The translations under genes were made by a program, and so were the position numbers. A stretch of DNA of 64,000 nucleotides, taken from NCBI GenBank assembly GCA_032027145.1, contig JAVSMP010000001.1, positions 1,020,903 to 1,084,902 of the forward strand, in the 5' to 3' direction. The notes below the pieces were generated by a model. It did not search any database, had not been told where the DNA came from, and worked only from the letters and a program-made list of their open reading frames with translations. Source of the stretch: Ignavibacterium sp. Lineage in GTDB: Bacteria; Bacteroidota; Ignavibacteria; Ignavibacteriales; Ignavibacteriaceae. Shown in pieces: positions 1 to 8,735 of the stretch (the first letter of the stretch is position 1; every line of letters starts with the position of its first letter).

Positions 1-899
1 TATACCGCTACTCTGAATCTGTCTGCTTCAAATCCCGGAATAGTATGTGTTCTATAAGCGATAAAATTTCCATCGGGTGAAAAAACCGGCGTACCATCCC
101 ATGCATTATTAGCAAATGTGATGTTAACTGCTTCTTTACTTCCAATTGGAAGCAAATAAATATCTGTATTAGTTGATGCTGCAATATTTTTTTCGGGCGT
201 TGAAACATAAGCAAGTATTCTGCTGTCCGGTGAGAATGCATACTTAGGACCGCCGCCAAGCATATAGCTACCTGATAAGACATCGCTGCTTGTTATTGTT
301 TCATATTTTTTTTCAATCATATCGTATAAAATCAGAAAGGTCTCTTTTTCGCCTTTATATTCAGTCCAATGTCTGAACATCAGATTATCTGCAATATAAG
401 CTTGAACAGGTCCATTTGAAGTGGACTCATCTAATTTTTTATTACAATCATTATCAACACCGCATTCAGGGAAAAGATCGGCAGTAAATGCAACATATCT
501 ATCATCGTTGGAAACTACAGGAGCTGAAATCCCGGGGTAAAAATCAGTTAGCTGTACAACCTTATCTGTTTCAAACGAATATTTATAAAGCTGCCCTTTA
601 CTTAAAAGATAAAGATCATCGGTAACAGACCAGAATGGCGAATATGCACCAGGTAATTTGTCAGTTATGCTTATAAGCGATGAACCGTTTTTATTCATAA
701 CATAAACAGTGTTTATTGTTTTAGCTGCAGGCAGATCGTATTCGGTTACAGAATAAGCTATTCTTTCACCTGAGTTTGAAAGAACAGGACTGCCGACTGA
801 TTTGATTTTGTAAAATTCTTCAATAGTAAACGGTTTCTTCTGTGCATTTAATCCGGACATAAATAAAATGAACAAAAGAAATAGAGTTGTGCTTTTCAT
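1..899 (-). CDS. S9-family (prolyl oligopeptidase-like) serine peptidase, N-terminal part, cut by window edge
   Basis: An open frame runs from ATG at 897-899 to the window start (about 299 codons) with no stop, so the C-terminus is missing. It begins with a signal peptide (MKSTTLFLLFILFMSGLNAQ) and continues with WD40/TolB-like propeller repeats: VGSPVLSNSGERIAYSV, APVVSNDDRYVAFTAD, KYAFSPDSRILAYVS, TPVFSPDGNFIAYRT. In the S9C/acylaminoacyl-peptidase family this propeller precedes an alpha/beta-hydrolase catalytic domain, which would lie beyond the left edge; the Ser-Asp-His triad is therefore not visible. A GGAAG ribosome-binding site lies just upstream of the start. The likely role is periplasmic peptide degradation. 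A TolB-like protein without a hydrolase domain remains possible. Confidence 0.75.
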   Translation of the reverse strand, partial: MKSTTLFLLFILFMSGLNAQKKPFTIEEFYKIKSVGSPVLSNSGERIAYSVTEYDLPAAKTINTVYVMNKNGSSLISITDKLPGAYSPFWSVTDDLYLLSKGQLYKYSFETDKVVQLTDFYPGISAPVVSNDDRYVAFTADLFPECGVDNDCNKKLDESTSNGPVQAYIADNLMFRHWTEYKGEKETFLILYDMIEKKYETITSSDVLSGSYMLGGGPKYAFSPDSRILAYVSTPEKNIAASTNTDIYLLPIGSKEAVNITFANNAWDGTPVFSPDGNFIAYRTHTIPGFEADRFRVAV

Positions 900-957
900 C
901 GTAACTTCCTTTCATAGATATATAATATAAATTGATTCATAAAATGAATAATTAAAT

Positions 958-2589
958 TCAATGTTTTATAATTGGTATTCCAATAGATGCACTTGGCTCA
1001 GTAATTTTTAGAAGATCAGCGATTGTCGGAGCTATATCAACAATATAAACAGGCGTATTTATTGTTTGTGCAGGAATATTCCACCCATAAAAAATTATTG
1101 GGATATGTGTATCGTAGCTGAAAATTGTTCCGTGTGAAGTTCCTGTTTTCTTATAGTCTGGTAAATAACCCGGCTGCAGATCATAAGCAATATCTCCGGA
1201 GTAAGTCGGATGAAATCCATTTACTGTAAGATTTTTTTGATCCCTTGAAGCAACCTGTGTATCCAGATAATCTCTTGTAAAAATTGATGTCAGTTGAGGA
1301 AAAGTTTCTCTCATATATTCAACCAATTCTGTCCGGATTAACTGCAAATTAAGTTTGTTGTTTCTGATTAAATCATGATTTAAAAATATCTGTCTGTTTG
1401 AATGATCAGCAATTATTTCAGAACTGCCGAATGTTCGCTGAACAAATAATTTAATTGAATCAGAAAAAGCTTTATGATTTAAGTCGCCAACAGGCACTCT
1501 ATTATCACGAAGATATGATTGCGTTTCAAGTGCAGCATGATCCGCGGTTAAAAACAATAAATAATTTCCTTTTCCAACCTGTGCATCAATGGCATTTAGA
1601 AAGTCAGCAATTTGCCGGTCGAGTTTAATGTAATTATCCATAAGCTCATAAGAATGAGTTCCAAATTCATGCCCGATTATATCCGGTGTAGAAAAACTAA
1701 CTGCTAAAAAATCTGTAACATCGCCTTTGCCGAGATTTTCGCCTGCAAGAGCCGATATTGCAAGATCATTCAATATCTGATTGCCAAACGGAGTTGATAT
1801 CAATCTGTAATAACGCTCTTTGTGCTCTACCTTTTCAAAAGAATGAGGAAAAGAAGTTTTTCCTTCATTAAAAAGATCCGGTTCATAAGGTGAATCATCC
1901 GGCGGATTGATTTGATAATTAGTTTCCGGTAAAGACAACTCCCACTTCTTTGTTAAGTATAGATCGGAATAATTTTTATTGTTAAAATCTTTTACCCATT
2001 GAGGCAATTCTGAATGGTAGTAAGTAGAGCTGATAAACCTGCCGGTTTTACCATCGTACCAGAAAGCCCCATCGGGCATATGCCCGCCCGGCAGAATAGC
2101 AGAACGGTCTTTTATTGAAACTGAAATGACCTTTGATTTGCCGTTAGTTGCAAGCTTCAATTGATCGGTTATGGTTGTAGATAATAATCTTCTTGGTGAT
2201 CGTTGTCCGTTATCATTATCGCAGCCGACACTTTGTTCATTTGGGTCACCGACGCAGTTGATTGTTTTTTTCAGAAATTTATCATACCAGCTATTACCAA
2301 TTATTCCATGATAAAACGGCGTTGTTCCGGTATAGATAGATGCATGCCCTAATGCTGTGCTGGTTGCTTCATAATTATAATGTGCAAATGTAAAGTTAGA
2401 GCCGTCATTTAGTAATCTTTTAAATCCATCGTTACCATAAAATTGATAGAAGCGGTAAAGATATTCGTATCGCATCTGATCCACTACAATACCGACAACT
2501 AATTTAGGGCGCTCAATATTTTGTGAAAAAACCGGTATAGAAAAGAGTACAATAAGAAAAACTGTAGAAAAAATTTTTTGAACTTTCAT
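958..2589 (-). CDS. PafA-like alkaline phosphatase family protein (secreted)
   Basis: 543 aa with a signal peptide (residues 1-22, ending VFSQ). Alkaline-phosphatase-superfamily hallmarks are present: GIVVDQMRYEYL with metal-ligand Asp37, NYEATSTALGHASIYTG with the likely catalytic Thr78, SFSTPDIIGHEFG and YIKLDRQIADFL with Asp/His ligands, LTADHAA, and GTSHGTIFSYDTHIPIIFYG near the C-terminus. The internal IKDRSAILPGGHMPDGAFWY block matches the PafA monoesterase type of Bacteroidota and relatives, which uses Thr rather than Ser as nucleophile. It would release phosphate from organic monoesters in the periplasm. It lies 58 bp downstream of the S9 peptidase start on the same strand and may be cotranscribed with it. 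A phosphodiesterase/NPP-like activity is the main alternative. Confidence 0.85.
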   Translation of the reverse strand: MKVQKIFSTVFLIVLFSIPVFSQNIERPKLVVGIVVDQMRYEYLYRFYQFYGNDGFKRLLNDGSNFTFAHYNYEATSTALGHASIYTGTTPFYHGIIGNSWYDKFLKKTINCVGDPNEQSVGCDNDNGQRSPRRLLSTTITDQLKLATNGKSKVISVSIKDRSAILPGGHMPDGAFWYDGKTGRFISSTYYHSELPQWVKDFNNKNYSDLYLTKKWELSLPETNYQINPPDDSPYEPDLFNEGKTSFPHSFEKVEHKERYYRLISTPFGNQILNDLAISALAGENLGKGDVTDFLAVSFSTPDIIGHEFGTHSYELMDNYIKLDRQIADFLNAIDAQVGKGNYLLFLTADHAALETQSYLRDNRVPVGDLNHKAFSDSIKLFVQRTFGSSEIIADHSNRQIFLNHDLIRNNKLNLQLIRTELVEYMRETFPQLTSIFTRDYLDTQVASRDQKNLTVNGFHPTYSGDIAYDLQPGYLPDYKKTGTSHGTIFSYDTHIPIIFYGWNIPAQTINTPVYIVDIAPTIADLLKITEPSASIGIPIIKH

Positions 2590-2762
2590 TATGAGACCCT
2601 AATTTTTTTAATAAACAATAACTTTTAGAAGTAATATTATTACAAAAATAAAAATTTATTTACTTAAATAGGTCTTTTTATTTGAGTTCATTAGAAGTCA
2701 ATCAAGCAAGAAGTATTTATTTGTTCTTTTTTACTTGTTAATTATACATTGTAAATTGTTAT

Positions 2763-3749
2763 ATGAATTTTATTCCGTCATATAAAAAACTTTTGCAAAA
2801 AGGAGAGCTGCAAAAAAGAGTTGAGCTTGCTTATAATGATTTAATTTCCTGTACTTGCTGTCCGTTAGATTGCAAGGTTAACAGAATCGAAGGCGAACTT
2901 GGGATTTGTGTAAGCGGATATCTGCCGATTGTTTCTTCTTACACACCGCATTTTGGCGAGGAACCTGTTTTATCGGGAAAGAAAGGTGCTGGAAATATTT
3001 TTTTTGGTAACTGTAATCTAAAATGTATTTATTGTCAAAATTTTGAGATCAGTCAGAATTATAAATCAGAGCGTTTGCATCAGGTAAGTCATGAAAGACT
3101 TTCAGAAATAATGCTTGAGCTGCAGGGGAAGGGCTGCCACAATATCGGACTTGTTTCTCCAACTCATTTTTCATCAACTATTCTAAAATCAATTTACCTT
3201 GCTGCTGAAAAAGGACTTAATCTCCCAATCATTTACAATACAAATGGATACGATTCTGTAGAAATACTTAAGCTTTATGATGGAGTAATTGATATTTATC
3301 TGCCCGATATAAAATACGGGAATAATGAATATGCAAAAAAATACTCACATGTTGATAATTATTTTAAGTACGCAAAGGAAGCAATCAAAGAAATGTTCAG
3401 ACAGGTTGGTGATGAGCTTGTTTATAAAGATAATGTTCTTGTGCGCGGATTAATTATCAGACACCTTGTTCTGCCGAATGATCTTTCCGATACCGAAAAA
3501 GTATTTAAATTTATTGCAGAAGAACTTAGTCCAAATGTTCATATTTCTTTAATGTCACAATACTATCCAACCAACAAAGCTTATAAAGATATTTTATTAA
3601 ACAGAATATTAAGATATTCAGAATATAAAAGAGCCTTGGAATTGCTTGACAAATACGGTTTGTGCAAGGGATGGATTCAGGAAATGGAAAGCCCTTCTAA
3701 TTATCTTCCATATTTTAATCAGGATAGGGTAAATCCTTTTAATAATTGA
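2763..3749 (+). CDS. PflX-like radical SAM protein (COG1313 type)
   Basis: 328 aa. The radical SAM cluster motif CxxxCxxC is CNLKCIYC (Cys84, Cys88, Cys91), preceded by a second Cys-rich patch, CTCCPLDC and GICVSG (Cys30-49), which is typical of the PflX/pyruvate-formate-lyase-activase-like family. GLVSPTHF and the IYNTNGYD stretch fit the barrel of that family. It would cleave S-adenosylmethionine to make a 5'-deoxyadenosyl radical; the substrate is unknown, and no glycyl-radical enzyme is encoded nearby. It is divergent from the phosphatase gene, with 173 bp of AT-rich DNA between them. The start is the first ATG in frame and gives the expected N-terminus. Confidence 0.82.
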   Translation: MNFIPSYKKLLQKGELQKRVELAYNDLISCTCCPLDCKVNRIEGELGICVSGYLPIVSSYTPHFGEEPVLSGKKGAGNIFFGNCNLKCIYCQNFEISQNYKSERLHQVSHERLSEIMLELQGKGCHNIGLVSPTHFSSTILKSIYLAAEKGLNLPIIYNTNGYDSVEILKLYDGVIDIYLPDIKYGNNEYAKKYSHVDNYFKYAKEAIKEMFRQVGDELVYKDNVLVRGLIIRHLVLPNDLSDTEKVFKFIAEELSPNVHISLMSQYYPTNKAYKDILLNRILRYSEYKRALELLDKYGLCKGWIQEMESPSNYLPYFNQDRVNPFNN

Positions 3750-3883
3750 TCAAGATTTTTTTACTCAGTTAAAAATATTAATGAAGATTTATATTCATTT
3801 TAAATCTTCTTCTCCTAATTTTTAGTTGTGGAATTAATTAAGTTTCTTTAATAACTATAAACAGAAGTTCGGGAGATAAAATT

Positions 3884-4045
3884 ATGAGCAGAAAAGTTGA
3901 AGTAGCCGGGATAATGGGCCCGGTATGGTTTATTGGCTGGTTGTTTACAATTGGATTTTTAAAACTCACATTTTTTAAAGGTCTTTTAGCGTTAATCATT
4001 TGGCCATATTATATCGGTGATTTTCTTTCAGGCAAGATTATGTAA
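3884..4045 (+). CDS. small predicted membrane protein, 53 aa
   Basis: Reads MSRKVEVAGIMGPVWFIGWL, then a mostly hydrophobic remainder ending FLSGKIM and TAA at 4043-4045. Two close hydrophobic segments (about residues 10-29 and 31-46) suggest a hairpin membrane protein. A GGGAGA ribosome-binding site (3871-3876) sits about 8 nt before the ATG, and the gene fills a gap that otherwise has no coding function. I do not recognise a family. It lies convergent to the LytTR regulator gene. Confidence 0.6.
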   Translation: MSRKVEVAGIMGPVWFIGWLFTIGFLKLTFFKGLLALIIWPYYIGDFLSGKIM

Positions 4046-4121
4046 GAATGATAGAGTTCAGCTGGTTGTTAAACAGATACCGGCACTTGAATTTATTTGT
4101 AGAATAACAATAAAAGTTTAC

Positions 4122-4877
4122 CTACTTATCCATCCACGCTTTGAATGCGGAAGATCTCTCAACACTTACGAGGGCTTCAACATCTTTTGGTTCCTGAGGG
4201 TTTAATTCTATTTTTATTCGTGAACGTGAATAAGGAATCATATTTTTGATTGCATTAAGAGCTACTATCATTTTTCTGTTTATGCGAAAAAATCTTTCCG
4301 GGTCTATTATCTCCTGAAGTTTATCAAGAGTAAAATCAACAGGGTAAGTGCTGCCGGATAATGTTGTAAGAAAAACATTTTTTTCCATTGCAAAGAAATA
4401 AGCAACCTCTTCAATTTCTACTTTCTTAATCTTTTGTCCATATTGAATTAAAAATCTTTTTTTAAAGTTGATTTCTCTGCTCTGAATATTCTTAATTATT
4501 TCTTCATAATCCATCAAGTAAGAAGTCTTGATACTTTTGAACTTATTCAGACTATTATGCAGCTCCTCTTTTCTGATAGGCTTAAGCAGATAATCAATGC
4601 TGTTTAGTTTAAATGCATTGATAGCAAACTGATCATAAGCAGTAGTGAAGATAATCGGTATATCAACAGTTACTTTTTCAAATATTGAAAAACTTGTGCC
4701 GTCTTCCAGCTGAATATCAAGAAAAATTAAATCCGGTTTGTTCTGTTTAAGATATCTGATCGATTGCTCAACAGAAGTAAGCACTGCAGAAATTTCAATT
4801 GATGGATCAATTTCATGGATTAGCTCTTCTAATCTCTCAGCAGCAAGCTTTTCGTCTTCGATTATTATTGCTTTCAT
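4122..4877 (-). CDS. LytTR-family response regulator (pair 1)
   Basis: 251 aa. The N-terminal receiver domain carries the acidic pocket IIEDE (Glu7, Asp8), phospho-acceptor Asp54 in LIFLDIQLEDG, Thr79 in FTTAYDQF and Lys99 in YLLKPI. The C-terminal LytTR DNA-binding domain spans about residues 140-245 (VEEVAYFFAMEKNVFL and FRINRKMIVALNAI). It lies 58 bp downstream of its LytS-type kinase on the same strand, a standard two-gene sensor/regulator operon. LytTR proteins bind paired direct repeats upstream of target promoters; I could not identify the target here. Confidence 0.92.
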   Translation of the reverse strand: MKAIIIEDEKLAAERLEELIHEIDPSIEISAVLTSVEQSIRYLKQNKPDLIFLDIQLEDGTSFSIFEKVTVDIPIIFTTAYDQFAINAFKLNSIDYLLKPIRKEELHNSLNKFKSIKTSYLMDYEEIIKNIQSREINFKKRFLIQYGQKIKKVEIEEVAYFFAMEKNVFLTTLSGSTYPVDFTLDKLQEIIDPERFFRINRKMIVALNAIKNMIPYSRSRIKIELNPQEPKDVEALVSVERSSAFKAWMDK

Positions 4878-4935
4878 TTTTATTCTATCAGTATTTAGAA
4901 AGATAATTTTCTTTTAGTTTGAAAAGATAAAGTTT

Positions 4936-5982
4936 TTACTCCGGTTTTATAATCGGAATTTTTGCAATGTATTCTTTTTCAGTAACAGAATATTGCGGAG
5001 GAATTTTACTAAGTAATTCATATCGTTTGTTAAGATTACTTAATCCTATACCTTTAGAATCAGCATTGTTGATCTTTGGCTGTAGATTATTTACAATAAT
5101 TAAAAAGTCTCCATCAGTATAAATTTTTATTTTCAGCGGATTATCAGAGGAAGCTTTGTTATGCTTAAAAGCATTCTCAATTAATGTCTGTACAGTAAGC
5201 GGAGGAACCAAACACTTAAGCATAGACACATCTACGCTTATTTCCAGATCAATTGCATTTTCAAATCTGATTTTCTGAAGAAACAAGAATGATTTAGCGA
5301 AATCCAGTTCCTCTCTTAATTCAACAACCGGTTTTTCTATTACATCAAGTGTGTACCGGTAAACCGAAGCAAACTCATCCAGAAAAATCTGTGCTTTATC
5401 TGTGTCTCTTTTTATAAGTGATGACAGAACATTTAAACTGTTAAATAAGAAATGTGGACTTAACTGATTTTTCAGTGTTTCAAATCTTATCTGCGAATTT
5501 TCTTTTTCAAGTCTTTCTGCCATAAGCTGTGACTTTCGGTTTCTGCTAAACCAGGAAATTGCTTCTATAACGCTTACAATAATGATATTAATTACAGCAG
5601 TAATAAGTGAATTATTAATTAAATTCTTAATCAATCCATCTTTGTAATGTATTAATGCTTCGTTGATTATTGCACTTATTGAACCGATTACAGCTCCTAA
5701 AAAAACAGTCAGAATTAGTTCAGAAGGAATTCTCGGAATAAGTTTGTCGGGTAGCTTAAATATTGTATCAAGTTTGTTTATTAAAAGGATGTCAAGAAAT
5801 ATCAGAATAAGAGCATACACAAAACTGAATGCTGTTCCAAAAGCAAGTCTTGTTAAAAAATTTAACACACCAGAAACTTCGATAAATCCTGTAGCATAGT
5901 TGTAGGTGATGATTATAAGCTGTACAAAAAATGCAAGCAGCAGAATGCCCAGGATAGTATGTTTATTCAATTTCATTTTCAC
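4936..5982 (-). CDS. LytS/YehU-type sensor histidine kinase (pair 1)
   Basis: 348 aa. About four transmembrane segments occupy residues 8-145, then a short coiled linker, then the His_kinase (PF06580-type) domain with phospho-acceptor His177 in LSPHFLFNSLNVL. The ATP-binding region has the N-box LIENAFKHN (Asn269) and the G-box KGIGLSNLNKRYELL. No extracellular sensor domain is visible, so sensing is probably by the membrane segments. It precedes the LytTR regulator gene, its expected partner. A second similar pair lies at 29167-31007. Confidence 0.9.
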   Translation of the reverse strand: MKMKLNKHTILGILLLAFFVQLIIITYNYATGFIEVSGVLNFLTRLAFGTAFSFVYALILIFLDILLINKLDTIFKLPDKLIPRIPSELILTVFLGAVIGSISAIINEALIHYKDGLIKNLINNSLITAVINIIIVSVIEAISWFSRNRKSQLMAERLEKENSQIRFETLKNQLSPHFLFNSLNVLSSLIKRDTDKAQIFLDEFASVYRYTLDVIEKPVVELREELDFAKSFLFLQKIRFENAIDLEISVDVSMLKCLVPPLTVQTLIENAFKHNKASSDNPLKIKIYTDGDFLIIVNNLQPKINNADSKGIGLSNLNKRYELLSKIPPQYSVTEKEYIAKIPIIKPE

Positions 5983-6078
5983 ACTTCAAAATTCGTTAAA
6001 AAGGAATTAAAATGCTTAGCATTTCAATCTTTATTTATTTGTTCATCTGTTTGCTCTCTCAAACAAAAAAAAATTTCA

Positions 6079-6501
6079 TTATACCATGCGATTAATTTTG
6101 GGAAGTAATAAATCACGAAGGCTCAATCCTCCCTGCACTGCAAACACTAAATAAAGCAAAACAAAAAGTCCATCCAAAATACCGGTAAACCAGAATGTTG
6201 AGGGAAAACTGCTGACAAATATCATAAAAGCATAAAGCTGGATAACATAGAATAACCGCCCAATTATCAGACATCCAATGTTAAATGAGTATCTCTTAAT
6301 GTTGAAGGCGGAGAGAAATTGTAAGTAAGCGAAACAAATAAAGAATGATCCGAGAAAAATTGAAAAAAATGGATCAATAGGCGGATTATTAATAATGCGG
6401 TTAGAGCCGATAAAAAAGAAATACATAACAGCTGCAGTTGTATCCCATAATCCGCTTACAAAAAAAATAACTGCTAAAGGTTTTAAGTTATTATTATTCA
6501 T
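6079..6501 (-). CDS. uncharacterised four-TM membrane protein
   Basis: 140 aa, almost entirely hydrophobic, with four predicted membrane spans (roughly residues 8-30, 45-65, 75-100 and 105-125) and a short basic tail (LLPKINRMV). I do not recognise the family. It lies between a small outer-membrane barrel gene and the LytS/LytTR pair on the same strand (96 bp from the kinase start), so it may be part of the same regulatory neighbourhood. The start is the first ATG. Confidence 0.6.
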   Translation of the reverse strand: MNNNNLKPLAVIFFVSGLWDTTAAVMYFFFIGSNRIINNPPIDPFFSIFLGSFFICFAYLQFLSAFNIKRYSFNIGCLIIGRLFYVIQLYAFMIFVSSFPSTFWFTGILDGLFVLLYLVFAVQGGLSLRDLLLPKINRMV

Positions 6502-6575
6502 TTAGTTCTAGTTTTTCAATTTGATAATTTTAATAAACCGGGAGTATTTATACTCCCGATATGTTTTATGTTTTT

Positions 6576-7157
6576 TTAAAAAGACAAAGCTAAGCCAAGT
6601 CCAACAGAAACATAATTAAGGTTAACAGATGTAATCTGATTTGAAATTTCAATATCTCTGTATAAAGAACGATATCTGACGCTCGGCATCAAACTTAATC
6701 TATCAAAGATTGGAATTACAATTCCAGCATCAGCCTGCCATCCTATCCCATGCCCTGAATCACTTATTATCTGCCCATCAGAATTTTCAACTTCAATGTG
6801 ATTGAATATTCCACCCAGCCTAACCAAATAAAACAAACCTGTTTCACTTATTGGATGAACAAATTGAAAACCAAAAGTGTAACCGGTTTCTTCAAAATCT
6901 ATATTGGTGCCAGCAAAAGAATTATCAGCAGAAAATTTATTCCATCCCCATCCGGCATAAGCAGCAAGATGCGGCATAAAACGATAAGCCACAGTACCTT
7001 CAAATCCTACCCCTGTTTTAATGTCCGTATCCACAAAATTTTCGGTGGAGAAAGAAGCTCCGCTTCTCAATTCCAGGTTCCAACGTTCTTGTGCAGATAA
7101 GTTATAAGGTATCCATATTATCATAAGGATAATGATTGTTAAAATTGTCTTTTTCAT
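6576..7157 (-). CDS. outer-membrane beta-barrel protein (OmpW/OmpA-barrel-like)
   Basis: 193 aa. A signal peptide (residues 1-22, ending LSAQ) is followed by alternating amphipathic strands: WNLELRSGASFSTENF, GFEGTVAYRFMPHLAAYAGWGW, GYTFGFQFVHPI, ADAGIVIPIFDRLSLMPSVRYRSL. It ends in VSVGLGLALSF, with the terminal Phe typical of barrels inserted by BAM. This fits an eight-stranded barrel of the DUF3575/OMP_b-brl type; the function is unknown. The RBS AGGAG lies 8 nt before the ATG. A similarly sized barrel, not closely alike in sequence, occurs at 18799-19377. Confidence 0.75.
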   Translation of the reverse strand: MKKTILTIIILMIIWIPYNLSAQERWNLELRSGASFSTENFVDTDIKTGVGFEGTVAYRFMPHLAAYAGWGWNKFSADNSFAGTNIDFEETGYTFGFQFVHPISETGLFYLVRLGGIFNHIEVENSDGQIISDSGHGIGWQADAGIVIPIFDRLSLMPSVRYRSLYRDIEISNQITSVNLNYVSVGLGLALSF

Positions 7158-7420
7158 AGTATTTCTCCTTTTAGTTTTTAAAAAGTTATTTAAAGTTCTG
7201 ATTCAAATTTATAGGGTAAGCCAAGTGTATGGAAAAAATAGGAGATGAGCCTGTCTGAACAGTGGCTGAATCAGTAAAATACTATGACGAAAAATCGGAT
7301 TTAGCAGATAGAAAATTTTTTAAATAACTTTTATTGGAATCCTGCAAAGAAAATAGAGAATTAAGTAATTGCTTATTTTAAAAGGTTTCATTGTGGTGTT
7401 TAATTTTTGGTAATTTAATT

Positions 7421-8710
7421 TTACCAGATAACATCTCCGACAGCTTTCTTTAAGTTATAACTGCTGATAATTGCATCATAAACTGCCCGCAGATACTGCA
7501 GCTGTGCTTGTTCAAATGAGTTTTCAGAGTCAAGCAGATCAAGGTTTGTTACTACTCCATTTTTATACTGCACATTTGCACGATTGATAGATTCCTGAGC
7601 ATAGCTGACCTGAATTTTAGTTGTGCTGATTTTATTTAACTTTGTTTTAAGATCTTCTACTGCCTGCTGAACTTCGGAGGTAATATCATTTTTAATTTGC
7701 AGAGTATGTGTTTCAGAAACTTTTATATTTGCATCTGCTTCTTCAAGACTTGCAGAGGTTCTGAAACCATTAAAAATCGGAACACTCACTCCAATTCCTG
7801 CCGCCCAATTACCTCTTAAAACATCAAGATTTGGTATATAGCCATTCTTCAATCCATAAGAAAAATTAACATTCAAAGATGGCATATTGCCAAGGCTTGC
7901 AATTTCTTTTATAAGATGAGTATTGTTTTCCTGATCAAGTGCCAGTTTAATTTCAGGTCTCTGCTTAAAAGCAATTTCTAACAACGAATCTTTATTTACA
8001 AAAAATTGATTCAAAGAAAAGTTTCCCTTTAGTTTTGTATCCGATTCATAAGGTATTCCGGTTAATTTTTTTAATTGAACAATTTGTTTATCAAGCAGAT
8101 TTTGTAAATCAAGTTTTTGATTCTCTGCGTTTGATATTCTAACTTTTGTTGTGAGGACATCAAAATCTGTTGCACTTCCTGTTTCAACTTTCTTATAAGT
8201 AAACAAAAGATGATCATTAAGATTTACGATATCAGTATCCTTTACTGCAATGCTCTTTTCTAAAAGTAAAATTGAATAAAATATCTGAACTGTTTGAAAA
8301 GCAAGAGCCGATTTCACAAGGTCAACATTATCAATTTCTGATTGCTTTAACGATTTAGTAAAATCGATCAGCGCATCTCTTTTCCCAAAATCATATAATG
8401 TGTGAAACAGAGAAACATTAATATTATAGTTATCTGCTGGAAATAACTCAAATTGTTCTGAACCAAAAGCTATTACAGGCACAGGTCCAATGCGTGAATA
8501 AGAGGCATTAACATCTATAACCGGATAAAGACTGCTTTGCTGTTCTTTTATCTTAGCTTCGGCAACATTGATTTTTTCTTCTGCCTGTTGAATTAAGGGA
8601 TAATTATTTATTGTTAAATCAATTACATTTTTTACTGTTAAGGAATCCTGCATGCTTTGGGCATTTAGAATCTGAAGACCAGCAATAACCATCAATAACA
8701 ATCTTAGCAT
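7421..8710 (-). CDS. TolC-family outer-membrane efflux channel
   Basis: 429 aa with a signal peptide ending at about residue 17 (LNAQS). Two homologous halves rich in long helices are the OEP/TolC signature: VKNVIDLTINNYPLIQQAEEK near the N-terminus, then ATDFDVLTTKVRISNAENQ, and in the second half GIGVSVPIFNGFRTSASLEEA and YKNGVVTNLDLLDSENSFEQ. It is the last gene of a four-gene minus-strand operon with tetR, hlyD and emrB-like genes (25 bp after the MFS gene). It should form the outer-membrane exit duct of the tripartite pump. Confidence 0.92.
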   Translation of the reverse strand: MLRLLLMVIAGLQILNAQSMQDSLTVKNVIDLTINNYPLIQQAEEKINVAEAKIKEQQSSLYPVIDVNASYSRIGPVPVIAFGSEQFELFPADNYNINVSLFHTLYDFGKRDALIDFTKSLKQSEIDNVDLVKSALAFQTVQIFYSILLLEKSIAVKDTDIVNLNDHLLFTYKKVETGSATDFDVLTTKVRISNAENQKLDLQNLLDKQIVQLKKLTGIPYESDTKLKGNFSLNQFFVNKDSLLEIAFKQRPEIKLALDQENNTHLIKEIASLGNMPSLNVNFSYGLKNGYIPNLDVLRGNWAAGIGVSVPIFNGFRTSASLEEADANIKVSETHTLQIKNDITSEVQQAVEDLKTKLNKISTTKIQVSYAQESINRANVQYKNGVVTNLDLLDSENSFEQAQLQYLRAVYDAIISSYNLKKAVGDVIW

Positions 8711-8735
8711 TTTATATTTAACTCCATAATAATAT

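Noticed and set aside
4017-4205. 62-codon plus-strand frame
   Set aside because: It overlaps the end of the small membrane gene in another frame and the LytTR gene on the opposite strand; no RBS and no protein-like pattern.
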